DNA from: Anarhynchus alexandrinus
Taxonomy: Eukaryota; Chordata; Aves; Charadriiformes; Charadriidae
Direction: 5' to 3'
Assembly: GCA_008711295.1 (NCBI GenBank)
Contig: VUYV01000015.1
Coordinates: 2,548,846 to 2,612,845 of the forward strand
DNA length: 64,000 nt
Shown here: piece by piece, positions 35,873 to 47,360 of the stretch
Position numbering within the stretch: the stretch's first letter is position 1
Layout of the letters: the number at the start of each line of letters is the position of its first letter
Translations under genes and position numbers: made by a program
The notes under the pieces: model-generated
Told to the model about the DNA's origin: nothing
Database searches by the model: none
What the model saw: only the letters and a program-made list of their open reading frames with translations

Positions 35873-36364
35873 TTTGGAAATCCAAATCTTCTGATGGTTC
35901 CACTCACAGACTGCTGGATTCTAATTATCCATCAATTAGATACGTCTGGTCCTGCCTTGCAGCTGAACAGACACTCTTTCAAGATCCCTTCCAACTAGTG
36001 CACTGTACCAGGATTTTCTCGATAATGATTATCTGTGATGTAAAGCTGATATATAGAGAAAGAAGGGATGGACAGACAGAAAAAATTGATTTCAATTTGA
36101 GTGAGAGCTGGGAAAAAGGTCAGAGAGAGCAACAAGGTAAGGGGAAGCTCTTCACTATTCCAGATTTTGAGCAAACAGCTTCCTTGTGTTTCTGCCTGCT
36201 TTTCTTGCAGAAAAGAGAGACCCCTCTGTAAAACTCAAAGGCAGCAGAAGTCTTTTGTAAGAAATCAGGAAACGAGTGATAAATATGGCTCAAAAGCAAA
36301 GGAGCTGAGCTGGCAACTACTAACAGATTGTTCAAAAACTGCTATTCACCCAAAAGAAAAGGAT

Positions 36365-36393
36365 GGGAGGAGGGTGGGAGTGGGTGAAGGGGG
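36365..36393 (+). other. G-quadruplex-type motif
   Basis: Five G runs of three or more at 36365, 36372, 36376, 36382 and 36389 have loops of 4, 1, 3 and 4 bases. This exceeds the standard requirement on the plus strand. The surrounding DNA is purine-rich. Confidence 0.6.
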
Positions 36394-37649
36394 AATCCAC
36401 TGAAATGAAGACAAATAGATACAAGTAACTGTCATCTGCTTTCATTCTGTGTTCATGATAAGCTCCTGTTTCAAACTCCAGTGTCCCACACTACTGGCTT
36501 GTTTTGCGGTTTAACCCCAGAAAAAGTACTGTTGTCATAATCCCCTCTGCCCCAGCACCACAGCCTTGCTGGAACGTCCCACTCTCCATAAACACGTTGT
36601 GTTTGAATCTAAGACTGGGACAAGAAAAGATGTGGCTCATCTGACATGCTCTGGGGGAGCTCTGGGCAGCCCCCTCTGTTCCTGGACCCCTCACTGTCCC
36701 TCTGTGTGTGTCCCAGCGGCTACTTTGAGGTGCTTTGGGTGGTGTCTGGAGCAAGGAAAAGACAGGGAGCTGGAAGAGCCTTACTCTCTACTGTTCTTTC
36801 CTTTTCCTCCACCACCTTCATGGGTAGCTGTGGAAGAAAAGATATCTTACTGACTGATTGGCCATCCTGGGGTAAAGCAGTTATCCAGACTCCAGAACCT
36901 TGGTGGGGAAAATCATCTCTACTGCTCCTGCCTGCAAGGGCAGAGTGTACTTTTTGTGCCCTGGATGTTGAAACCAGAGAGAACGCTTGGTCCACTGCAG
37001 TCAAGCAGAAGTTGCTGCTCAGAAGGACAGCAATGGAGATACCCCAGCCTCTATTCTTCCTATCAGACATCTGACCAACACAGACCCTCATAGCAGATAT
37101 ATTTATCCATCCTAGAAAGAAGGAAAAACTGTTCATATTAGGTCATACAATCCATGCTGCCTGGTGCAGGGTTGAGTATCCTTCCTTCATTTTGCCCAGG
37201 CAATATCTGCACTTTTCACACCAGCATTGTGTTCTGAAGGGTAGGATGAAGTATGCTGCCCCACGGGAACAAAAGTCATCCTGATAATAAATAGTACCTG
37301 GAAAATCTGTGGGTGGCACCATTTGATTTCAAGCGAGGCATCAGTTCAAAGCTTATAGGAAGCTGTGACCACCGTCCGGCACAAAGGTGACACAATGGGT
37401 GGAACCTTTCCTTTGAGTGATGCAAAGCCTCTCAGGATACCACTGAGCTGTTACTTGGTAGTTCCTCATCGCTGTCTGCAGTAAGTGGTAAGTCACCCTC
37501 ACAGAGTTCTTATCAAAACAATTTCATCTTGAATTTGGAAAGAAAAATATATTTATCCACAACACTGATAGAGGAGACTCTAAACAAAATAAAAGCTTTT
37601 TCTTTTTTTTTTGTTTTTAAAGGCCAGCTCAGTAGGTCACCATAGACTT

Positions 37650-37892
37650 CTTCCAGGAGGTCCTTTCAACCTTCCTTGCCTCAGTTTCCCCACTCATATA
37701 CTGGGGAAGTAACAATTTCCACACTTTCCCAAAAATCTTAGTAGCCTACATTACACTGAAGACTACAATTGCCATCAAACCCTAAGGAAATCTGCTACTG
37801 TTCCCATCAAGTTGCGTATTTTTGCCTGCCTTAAGCAAAATGCTCCATATTTTCCAAATACTTTGAGATTTTCAGATAGCTTTGCAGTACTG
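37650..37892 (+). repeat. MIR-like SINE remnant, interrupted
   Basis: 'CCTTGCCTCAGTTTCCCCAC' at 37674-37693 is a near-exact MIR core block, followed by 'TATACTGGGGAAGTAACAAT' in the position of the usual '...AAAATGGGGATAATAAT'. About 150 bases later, 'ATACTTTGAGATTTTCAGAT' at 37858-37877 fits the downstream 'GTGCTTTGAGATCTTCAGAT' block of related sauropsid SINEs. The distance between the blocks exceeds the consensus by roughly 110 bases, suggesting an old insertion. Confidence 0.5.
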
Positions 37893-40800
37893 AAATATTT
37901 TATGATGTGAGAATATGTTATTACCAAGTTTTTCTTGTTTTCACAAAGAAAAGACTGGGTGGAACCACAGACAGAATAAAACAGAGAAACTCTGCTGATG
38001 TCACTGTTGCAATAACCAGATTATTATACACAGGGAACACTTGGCCCCTTGGATCTAATCACTGCAGTTGTCTCTTAACCTACTTCACTTTTGTTTTAAA
38101 CACACCTTTGCAGGTCCTGCAGGGACCCTGCTTGCTGGCTCCCTGGTGGAAAGTTGTCCTGCTTTTATGAAGTGTGAAAGCAGCTTCTTTCCCTGCATGC
38201 TTCTCTATTATTTGAAGCTAAGCTCCTGGGAGAATGCACAGCTTTTCAGATCAGACCCAAAGGAAAGTATGTCACCAGGAGGAAAAATTTCGCATACTTC
38301 AAAATACCCTATGACACTATTTTTAATTTCTGCAAAAGGGTTAATGGCTTCCCCCTTGAATTCAAGGTTCCATCGCCCATTTATAAAGGTCATCGTAAAC
38401 TGCTACAGTTTTCAGTTTCTCATCCCACAGCAGCTTTGTCAATCTGTCCATGGCTCCTTCCCAATGAATCCTGGTTCAAGCTTCACTCCTTGCCTTAGTA
38501 GCACTCAGAATATCCAACAAATGAGGATGAAATAATGAAAACAGCAGTGCTAGACCAAACTAATTATTCCTCAAATCCAGCACCTATTTCAGACAGTAAT
38601 CAGGAGATGTTTATGGATGAAGGATAAGAAAGAGCACAAGTCAATCCCTCCTAGCCAGAGCCTCTTATCCTCTGGATATCAGCAATTATGGAAATTTCTC
38701 AGAAATAGGTTATGTGGGTAATTGTATCTGAGAATCACCACAGATTCCTTCTCTAGAAATTTGCCTAGTATGAATTTGCCTGGTACCCTTATTTATTTAT
38801 GTAAACTTCCTACTCCAGGAATACTTTTTGATCTTCACAATGTTTTGCAACAGCTAGTGCCACATTTTGATTATTGCTTGGGGAAGACTCTTCTTTTCAA
38901 CAGAGCAACTTTCACCTTATATTTAGATCTTAACATCTGTACTCCAAACTACACCAAAGTTGTCACTTTGTGGAGCCTAGTTAACTTTTCCTCTGCTTGC
39001 CTCAATGCACTCAGGACTGACCTAGGTCTTTCAATGATACTGGTATTTTTCAGGGACATGGCATTTTCCTAAGCTAAGTGTCACATCTTCCATATACGGT
39101 GAAATCTTTGGAAATAATAATTGCTTTCTCAAAGTATGAAGCCAATCTAAGGAAGCTTGGCTCCCATGCTCCCCCATATCAATAACCCAGCCTCCTCTGT
39201 AAGTTCCACTATGTCTAAAAGACTGTGAGCTCTGTAGCTAATGTAGGGTACCATGCATGCCAGTTGCGTTGGCCGGTACGTGGGTGCAGATTGGACAGCT
39301 TCTGCCCTGGCTGAACCCTGCCCACCACCCTCCTCAGCAGGGAAACACGTTTTTATCACTTTTCTCTGCCAATTTTTGCACAACTAGTGGAATTACAATT
39401 ATCATGAAAACCCTCAGGGTTTTTTAAACGTGGCTGAAACCAATCAATAGGTTCAAAAATATCATGGGAGAGTGTAGACGGAAATGGGGGCAGTGCGGAA
39501 GCAGGTGAACAAACAGATGTGGGTGGACTATGTGACTGAATAAGCTGTGTTTTCTTTGGAAAAAACACCAAATATATTGTTCAAATCCAAGAAAAATGAA
39601 GGTTTGCCTCACTCCATTCCTCCTAACAGACCACTCCAGTTGGACCCAGTCTGAGTGTTTACTGAATGCACCCCTGTGTAACAGGCTACAGCAGTTGGGC
39701 AAGTGAGAGCAAGAGGGAGCAGAGCTCTAGACTTTTCTGCAGTCTGGGGCAAGCCCCTCACTCATGGCTTTGCTGAGGAGCAAATCCATCCTCCCCCTTA
39801 TGTGTCTGGTGTGTCAGATGTCTCCTCTTTCTACACCCACTGACGTTTCCTACCGAAGAGGAAGAGCAGAGATGAAACTCCAATGATGGCACATTTCCTT
39901 ATCATGAAGGTCCGAGTGGGCAGGGAAAGGACACATCCCCTTCCAATGTTCCCAGCTAGGGAGGATTCCCTATCAGTGTATTTCCATTTTTAATTCTTTG
40001 AGAGGGTTGATATTTGGGTGGGTCAGGAGGGGAAAAAAAGGGGTGTGAAGTATTTAATCCTGTCTGTTTGCCAAAAAAGTAACACAAAATCTGCTCCAAA
40101 CAGAAACAGACATATTTGAAAGAAAAATGAGAGAGAACGAAAGTAAAGAAGGCTTGAGGTGGAGGGGGTGGTGGGGAATCTTTTTCATAGCTACTACTAA
40201 TGTTCAAGTTGAAAGGACTGCAAGAACAAAAAATCACCATCAAGAACGAAGATTTCAAGTGAAGATATTGAGTGGTCTCAGCTCCCACCGTGCACAATGG
40301 TAGGATCACACAACTTGTCCCTCTCTGAGGTTCTGCTATTTGAGACATTTCTTTAGGGTCTAAATATGAAAGTAATGAAAGCAGTTGATTATGGCGGCAG
40401 TGATGAGCCAGGAGGAACCTTTCCCTCTAACACTGAGCTTGACTATAGGAAGGAACACAGTATTATCTCAACAGTGGTTCTGTCTGTACCCCAAATCTCC
40501 TTGCCTCATTTCCTGCTACAGGTTTAAAGCAGCAGCTTGCATCCTTTACAGGTGTCTCCCGCTTGCAAAATTACCATCAGAATCAGCGGGTCCCATTTCA
40601 GATAATCTTTGTTTCTGCCCTCCTTCCTCTCAGCCTTTCTTATCCCCTCTATCGGAAAGTGTAAAACAATGGCCCTTTAGGTCAAAATCTTTTGTTTAAA
40701 TCTCTGAAAGATGAGACTCAAAATGGATTTTAAAAAGGTCAGAGATCTAAGCTTCCAATTCTCTGTGAACATGAAAAGCCTGAATCCGCTCCAAGACTCC

Positions 40801-41430
40801 ACTGAGTAGAAAGACATGGGGATGGGAAAAAATTTACATGGAACTGCTGTTACTGAATCTGGTTTATCATTTTCCCCCTCTTCCCCACCTACAGCCTCCA
40901 TATAGAGGCCACAGCAGCTTCCCTCTGCAACTCACAAAAATCAATAGTGAATGGGGAAATTTGTATTCTTCCTCTCCATGTCACACTCCCTATTCTCTTT
41001 TTCTGCAGTGGCAATGCAGAATACCCCACTGAGGTATCTGTCCTTAAAGACAGCTAAAGCTAGAGGGAAGGGGAGGGTGAAAGAGGAAAAAAAAAAAAAC
41101 CTGAAAATAAAAGAAAGGGGGAAAAAAAAAAAAAGCTGGAATCATCCAACAGGGAACATATTTCACAGGCTTTAAAGTGTTCAAATCACAACTGTACCTG
41201 ATTACCATGAAGTACATCACTCACTTTAGAACCAAATTTACCCACTCAAACTTGGTGTTCTTTCCCTGTTTATTACTGTAAGTTATTGCCTTCCAAAATG
41301 CTGACTCATGAAACTCAGCTTATGGAAAACGTTCTATGTGTTAAGGCAGCAAATCCTCACACCATCTCTGCTGCTGCGGTTCGTGTCTCTCCTACTACAA
41401 GTGTCAGCCAGGACATAAAGCAAGGGATTT
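37893..41430. other. gene-free stretch
   Basis: No gene is recognised. Frames of 155 codons (38068-38535, plus), 116 codons (38722-39072, plus) and 130 codons (39956-40348, minus) carry no recognisable motif. A12 and A14 runs lie near 41088 and 41121. Confidence 0.5.
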
Positions 41431-41550
41431 GGTACTCCTGGTTTCTTATTCTTGCTTCTAACACTGATGATTTATGTGATATTGGGCACAATACTCTAAA
41501 TTAGACTGCCCCTTTATCTACCCAGTTGTCTATAAAATGAGAATTGAGCG
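41431..41550 (+). repeat. MIR-like SINE remnant
   Basis: The plus strand shows 'GGTACTCCTGGTTTCTTATT', 'GCTTCTAACACTGATGATTT', 'ATGTGATATTGGGCACAATA' and 'GTTGTCTATAAAATGAGAAT'. These correspond in order to the MIR or sauropsid SINE blocks for 'ACTCCTGGGTTCTATTC', 'TCTGCCACTGACTTGCTGTG', 'TGACCTTGGGCAAGTCACTT' and 'ATCTGTAAAATGGGGATAAT'. The continuous order over 120 bases makes this one of the firmest old SINE calls here. Confidence 0.6.
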
Positions 41551-42128
41551 CCCAGTACTCTCAAAAACAAACATTAAGACATAGTGAATTGCTTCCCTCA
41601 AAAAACATAATATTTTTATAAATTTTTTTTTCTTAATCTTAAGACTGTACAGGTTAGAAATTTATTTCTAGAAAAGATGTGAAATGCAAACTCAGCTTCT
41701 TATATAAACACATTTCTAGCAGGTGAAGCTTTATGGAAGGTCCAAATATCATCAGGCAGCTGAAAAATATATACAGAATCAGAGAGGAAGAGAAGGAGAA
41801 ACAGCAAATCTGAAAGCCTGCCCTCAACAGAGGAGTCGTCAGGTCTCAACAGTTAATGTTATCAAAAGTACTTTAGAAGAATCTCGGGAGAAAGGTGTAA
41901 AAAAAAGTGTACAATGGTTGTTATTTGCTTTCTGAAAGCTAAATATCACGTATTAAAGGCCAGAAATTCACAAGTCCAGAAGGGTTTAGGTACCAAGAGG
42001 GTGTCTTTTCCAGCCAAGCCCAGTCAGAGTAGAACAGGGAAGACTTACTATTTACATCTACTTTACAATTAAGCAACAGTACAAACATAATACTACAGCT
42101 TCCCTTAGTTCGATGCTAAAGCTCCTGG

Positions 42129-42241
42129 TCCCAATCCTGCATGGGCCTCCTGTACATACATAACTTGTGTTTCATTGAGTTCAAAGGGATTACTCATGCG
42201 TGTAATATTATTCATACGAGTGAGTGCTCACTGGATCCAGG
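42129..42241. mobile_element. ancient palindromic MITE-like remnant
   Basis: The segment reads CCCAATCCTGCATGGG, then TGTTTCATTGAGTTCAAAGG, GATTACTCATGCGTG and GTGAGTGCTCACTGGATCC. Its two halves are diverged reverse complements centred on CATTGAGTTCAAAGGG. This matches the design of an old palindromic non-autonomous DNA transposon I recall from turtle and crocodile genomes (GATCCTGCA ... CCCATTGACTTCAATGGG ... TGCAGGATC). Superfamily is not determinable from the sequence alone. Confidence 0.5.
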
Positions 42242-43454
42242 GGGGGAAAAAGCAACGCTTTTCAAAGATTCAGAATATTCAGCAGCCTTTATTATTAATT
42301 ATCACTCTGATTTACTTTTCATTTAATATCATGCTGCATTTCTTCTTCATATTTTATAAACACGCACACAGAGATCAGCATCTGCCGTTGTGGATTTCAG
42401 CAGGAGCAAACCCAATAAACTATCATGAGAAAAACTCTTCTCCATTTTAATTCTGGAACAACAAAACCCAGGAAGCCCTACAAATCATACCTGAGGTAGA
42501 CCTTCTGAATGACATTTAGGCAGCAGGTGTCTGGATTAGGTCTGGCTGGGAAATGGATTTTCCTATATACTCAGATAAAGAAAAAGAAAGATTGAAAAAA
42601 CAGCATTTTAATTGCATTCAGTCTATGGGAAACATCAATTTTTCATTGAAAATCAAAATAATTTTTTGGCCAAAACTTGATTTGCTTCTCCACCTTTCCC
42701 TTTTAATTTATCAATAAATCAGTATTTTCATGAAAGAAAAAAAAAAAGTCTTTGAATAAAAACCTAGCTAGGTCGAATACCTAGTTACTCCCAAATACAG
42801 CTTTGATAGAACATTTTTACCAGTCCTTATTTGGACACAACTTATGAAAAATTCCTTTTTGATGTCCCCTTCTCACCCTTTCCTGTTGATGCCTTTTCTG
42901 GTGGGAAGCTGGAGAAATCAGACATACCTCACTTGCGTTGCACGGGCGCTCACCATTTTCTCAAGCTTGCCTTGTCACTCTGCCACAACTGGTCTATGGT
43001 CTTATACTGCTTAGGAATAGTAGAACAGAGGGGTTTTGGGGGTAAGGGGTACTGTCTGTAGTGGATATTCTCAAATGAGCTTTCTTTCAGAAATATGGGA
43101 AAATGTCATTTGCAGTGACAAACCTGTCTGGTGCCACAGCCAGGTGGAGGACCTATGTTCCTTTGTCCACAGTCAGAACGTGCTGGTCAGATGGGCCACC
43201 TATAATCAACAAGGAGTGGGTCTTCCCTGTGGACAAGCAGTTGGGGTTACTGCCTCTTCCCAGTGGGCAATACAGACAGATACTCCCACACATGCTTTAT
43301 ACAAACTTGGCTGCACAAACCGTGTGCTGCACAGGAAAGATCACCAAGGTTCTGCACTGAGAGCTTTCCCCTGGGAGAGCTTCTCGCTCTCCACTGGCCA
43401 TACAGGGCAACCAGGGACCTCTAACACCGGGCTATGCAAACACTCCTTCCTGAT
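42242..43454. other. gene-free stretch
   Basis: Unique AT-rich DNA. The 142-codon plus frame at 43036-43464 shows no recognisable family and runs into the SINE remnant at its end, so it is treated as chance. Confidence 0.5.
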
Positions 43455-43560
43455 CCTCCCCTGAAAGGTGAGGCGATCTGCCCAGGTTATGCGGTTAGTC
43501 AGGGGAAGCCTACGTCTTCTGAGACCCATCCCAGTGCCTTCTCCACAGCTTTATGCTCTT
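43455..43560 (-). repeat. MIR-like SINE remnant
   Basis: 'AAAGGTGAGGCGATCTGCCC' at 43464-43483 and 'GGTTATGCGGTTAGTCAGGG' at 43485-43504 match, in order, the reverse complement of the block for 'TTAAGTGACTTGCCC AAGGTCACACAGCTAGTCAGTGG'. 'GTCTTCTGAGACCCATCCCA' follows in the position of the 'CTCCTGACTCCCAG' segment. Old but clear. Confidence 0.6.
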
Positions 43561-43799
43561 CCCTTTGTTTTAGCTGATGCCCTCTAAACTGACAAGCCCA
43601 ACTTCCAGAGACCTCCTGGCCCCGTCTGTCATCCCAGCTGAAAGAAACTCCATTCAGCCTGTCCAACTTGGGCCAGCCCGTGCAAGTAGAGCTCACAGAT
43701 GGTTAAATGCATTTGACATTTCACTGCAGGGCCTGCAGCAGAAATCCTTGCCTGCTGTAGCCGGAGCCCTGGATAGTAGCGAATCAAGGCTCATGGCTC

Positions 43800-44005
43800 C
43801 AACGCTGTGTGTGCACACTCTGCTGTGAGTTAATATTATTGGCTCGCCCCTCAATCATGCCTTTTCCAGCTAGCTGCTCCTGTCAAAGCACATCTCATTA
43901 GGCCTGAAGGCTCAATGAAATGGAAATTCATGTTTAAATTTAAAAACAACATATTGACCCTGGGAGCCAGTGATGTCTACATTTTTAATAACTTACTGAG
44001 AATAA
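43800..44005. promoter_or_regulatory. candidate conserved non-coding element
   Basis: Repeat-free DNA with a perfect GTGTGCACAC palindrome at 43809-43818. Clean cores follow: GAGTTAATATTATTGG, CCTCAATCATG, CTCATTAGGCCTG, ATGAAATGGAAATTCATG and a TTTAAATTTAAA stretch. It is bordered on the left by ordinary sequence and on the right by purine-rich low-complexity DNA. Enhancer function is inferred only from appearance. Confidence 0.4.
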
Positions 44006-45599
44006 AAGGAGTGTATGTGTATGGAGGAAGGGGGAGGGCTGGGCAGCAGGAGAAAGAGGGAATGAGTGGATAGGGCAAATAGCCAGCCAAGGACTCTGGT
44101 CCTCTCCACTTCCCTCCAGCTCCATTCTCACTTTATTTGTCCCTCTCGCTGCGTGGAAAAGAGCTGAGGCTTCACTCAAAGGGACCTGATAGCCGCAGCA
44201 GCAGAGCATGTCCATAATCTTATACTAAAACAATGAGGGAGGGAGAGGAGCATTGTCTAATGCAGCCTCTACACATACATACACGCGTACCCATCCACAG
44301 GCACATGCACACACACGCGTCAACCCTGGTCCCCAAGCCCCGAGCATCCCCGCGAGATGCATTTTGTTGGTACAGAGGAGCAGCGTGCTGAAGAGCGTGA
44401 GTAAACTCAGAGCCTTTTGGAGGAGGACGTGAAGACAGCCATGCTGCATGTGACTTGCCATGTGGCACCAACCCCAGCCCCCTACGCCTCGTCATTCCCA
44501 GCCAGAGAGTCACGTACAGCTCCCTTGCTCCTTCCACCACGCCACTTAGGTAACCCGGGGAGGGAGGCAGAGACAGCATGTCTTCTCCTCTGTGATTACA
44601 GGAGGAGTGATGCTCGTTCTGCTGGGCTTCGGTGTTTCTGCTAGCACCCAGGGAGCCGGGGAAGGGGAGGCGAAGGTGGGAGGTCCTCTTATTGTGTGAT
44701 CACTGTAGACCCCATGGCAGTGTTTTTTTTGAAAGCAAGCAATCTGACAACGTCATCTTGGCTGGCATCCAGCTTGGGAAATCACACGCTGCACGGATAA
44801 ACCCACTCTGGCTGCTGCGTTTCCAGATGGAGACAGGTCGCTGTGCTGCTGCACAGTAGCAAGAGGCTCCTGGTGCAAACTACATCCCAGCAGGAGGTGA
44901 AAATCAAGGCTACTCATTTTTGGGGGGAGCACGGAAAGAGAAATTTGCAACAAGCTTTGAGATCTTTAGATGGAATTGCTATAGATGAGCAAAGTATGCT
45001 TATCTAACAAGGAAGAGCTGAAATCAGTTTCAAAAGAGCTCAGTTGTTTCTCCTGTACTCCCTTCACTTTCTCAGCACAGTTTTGGTGGAGTACTGAGCA
45101 CTTCTCTGGTGATGTCTCTGGTCCGTAGCTCAGCCCTAGTCATCTCTCTGGCTCAGAATGACATGCTTGTCTGTGTACCAAGAATCTGAACAAAACAGGA
45201 TTGAAGACTTCCTGACCTACATTACTGTTCAAAGATGTCCACCGCAATTCAAACTAAGCTCTAAACATTGTAGGCATGTGAATTCCTCAGGTTTTCCTCA
45301 TTTTAACACGAGATCTCCTATGGTCTACAACTTATCCCTCTGTTGTCCTGCAAATTATCTTCCTATCCTTTCTTTTTGATGCCTTACCATTAGCCCTCAG
45401 TTCTGCACTGCCTTTCCTATCTTCCTTCTTTGCAGTCTTTGACTACTTTGATAATTTCCCCAGCATTTTTCATTCTGACACTGATGGTTTTTGTTTCATA
45501 CCGTTGTCATTTTCCAGATGTATTCAAAGACTCTGTTCAGAGTTTAAGGCCAGGTTTCTCTATCTTGCCTCCTTGATATCACACACCACAATTTCCACT
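44006..45599. other. gene-free stretch with CA-rich patch
   Basis: At 44268-44320 a CA-rich segment carries two ACACGCGT units (near 44281 and 44315), unusual CpG-bearing interruptions in a CA tract. Short frames on both strands at 44220-44859 overlap each other and look like by-products of local GC richness. No gene is recognised. Confidence 0.5.
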
Positions 45600-45920
45600 C
45601 ACTTACTGAACACCTTGCTCTTGGCTAAAGCATCTTTTCTAGGAAGGCATCCAAATCTTGATTTGAAAACTTCAAGCAATGAAAAATTCACCAATTTGAA
45701 GTTATGACAAAGTTCAATTACACTCACTGATTACAAAAAAAGGATACCTTACTTATCATTTTTGTCTGGCTTCCTTTCACAGGTGTTAGTTCTTAGTGTC
45801 ACTTTCCCCGATAAGCTAGAAAAATTTTGTTGTTCACGTCATCTAAGTTATGACACTCGTAAGCACTTTTCATCTTCTGCAGACCTACTCCATCTGCCTC
45901 ACCTTCTCCTTTATGGCTCA
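45600..45920 (-). mobile_element. ancient CR1/L3-type LINE fragment
   Basis: The plus strand shows 'GGAAGGCATCCAAATCTTGA', 'TTTGAAAACTTCAAGCAATG', 'AAAAATTCACCAATTTGAAG', 'AGTTCAATTACACTCACTGA' and 'TTTGTCTGGCTTCC'. These correspond to the reverse complement of an old CR1/L3 region ('AAGGCATCTAGGCTTGATTT', 'AAAGACTTCCAGTGATGGAG', 'AATCCACCACAT', 'CAATGGTTAATTACCCTCAC', 'GTCTAGCTTC'). It overlaps, in consensus terms, part of what is kept at 17.1 kb, so it is an independent copy. The right end fades near 45920. Confidence 0.7.
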
Positions 45921-46239
45921 GAGTGATTCTCCATCCCTAATACCTTTTTCCTGATGTCCCAGATACCACCAAAAGCCCTCACTTGCTCTCCACCGTCACC
46001 CAGGTGTCCTGGTTTACATACACAAGGACCTATGGAGGTCTTTCAGAATGGTGTGCAGGGGCTGTGAATCCTCTCTGCAGGCCAGATACCAGCTACCTCG
46101 GAGTCCCTTCAGACAGGAACCTACACACCTTACCAAAAGGCTACATAAGTCCACGGAGCTCCTTCTGTATCCCACCCAAGTCTGAAGCCTCACGTGCAAG
46201 CAGGAAGAGAGGGAGTGGGAAGAAAATCTGCAGGGGTCA

Positions 46240-46640
46240 TATGTGAATGCTATTAAATAGCCTTTAGGTTTCTATTTTATTTATTAATTAAGCTAGATGA
46301 GGAGTCCAAAAAAGGGATGGAGGTGCTTTGTTTCTCAATTTGTGTCTATTATCTATTGAAATTTGACATAATGTCTCCACAGTTCCCCTTAATATTCCAC
46401 TGTATATAGAATGTGACTAGCTCCACCATCTAATGTGACAGCTTAGGAAGATTAAAAAGAAAAGCTAAACTAGCAGTAGTTGGAGATGAGGAAAAGTAGC
46501 ACATTTATGAATAATTTCAGCTGAATTCTAACAACATTGCATTCCCTGGACAGGACACATTTATTATCTTATTCACCATGACTACTGCAACATTAGTGAT
46601 TTGTTACTGAATCAATTATTAATTCATATGAGTGAATAAG
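46240..46640. promoter_or_regulatory. candidate conserved non-coding element
   Basis: A repeat-free block with GCTATTAAATAGCC (a near-palindrome at 46249-46262), TTTATTTATTAATTAAGC, CCTTAATATTCCACTG, ATGAATAATTTCAGC, GCATTCCCTGG and CAATTATTAATTCATATGAG. GCATTCC and GGAATATT resemble TEAD-type sites. It has no coding frame. The enhancer interpretation is inferred. Confidence 0.4.
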
Positions 46641-47256
46641 GCTCTGTCACTTAACTCTTCAGCTGGCCGTGCCCGTTATGTGCTGATTGCGATTTTTAAC
46701 TCTGTTTCTCTCCCCTTCAATCATCCTCCTTATCTTTATCCTCCCTGCACATCAATAGTGAAACAAAATGATGCTTTCCATTTCAGAAATCCATTTGACA
46801 AAAGCCGCTTGTTTTCCTTTCAGTTGTGAGTCCCTCCCCTGCAAAGCTCCTCTTTTGACACACCAACTTTGTACGCAAGTGGTGAAGGAGGCAGTCTCAG
46901 AAACCGGTTGGGTAAGACTTGATCTGTAAAAATATGGTTAAAAAGACCAGTCAAATGGAGACATCTTCCCTCAAATCTTCTTAGGTTCCCACCACTGAAG
47001 CTGCAGGAGCAAGATTTTTAAATAGTTTGAGTTGTTTGGTCACTAGGATATAAAGCATGCTACAACAAAACATGCAGATGGCAGGTTTTATTCTCTAGCA
47101 GCGAGATACAGGAACAGATGAGCTCATGGACTCAGTCAAGGCCATCAACCTAAGCAGAAGCAAAGGTGCAAGTAATAACCACACCATCCGATCTCATGCT
47201 TGCAGCTAATACACCTCTGTCTGTCAGCTGGTTAGAGAACCAGGCAACAAATTGGA

Positions 47257-47360
47257 AGAGCTGGATTCTAATCAAGGCTCCGTCACTGATTAACTGCCAT
47301 GGGCAGTGATGGTCACACACGAATTTTGTCACCCCACTGCCTTTGAAAAAAAAAAAAAAA
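47257..47360 (+). repeat. MIR-like SINE remnant followed by A15
   Basis: 'GAGCTGGATTCTAATCAAGG' and 'CTCCGTCACTGATTAACTG' at 47258-47296 fit the 5' part of a MIR-type SINE ('GAGCTGGATTC', 'CCCGGCTCTGCCACTGATTAGCTG'). Similarity then weakens, and an A15 run occupies 47346-47360. The A-run may be unrelated, because MIR elements do not end in long poly-A. Confidence 0.5.

Larger units (their letters stand above)
33786..37649. other. gene-free stretch including the longest open frame
   Basis: The longest open frame of the window (35322-35846, plus, 174 codons) lies here. It shows no domain, has an ordinary mix of residues and has no matching conserved start context, so it is read as chance. A (CAG)6 tract and a quadruplex motif are listed separately. 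The phrase AGATCCCTTCCAACTA at 35982 is reminiscent of a CR1 tail but stands alone. Confidence 0.5.

Noticed and set aside
35970..36002. AGATCCCTTCCAACTA as a CR1 tail
   Set aside because: Sixteen bases of similarity without octamers or body.
36505..36525. GCGGTTTAACCCCAG as the start of another LTR
   Set aside because: It resembles the LTR end at 9662 for about a dozen bases, and nothing of the LTR follows.
36646..37136. Overlapping plus (142 codons) and minus (138 codons) frames as an antisense gene pair
   Set aside because: Mirror open frames are common where stop codons are locally depleted. No protein family is recognisable on either strand.
38068..38535. 155-codon plus-strand open frame
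   Set aside because: No family resemblance, and overlapped by unrelated frames on both strands.
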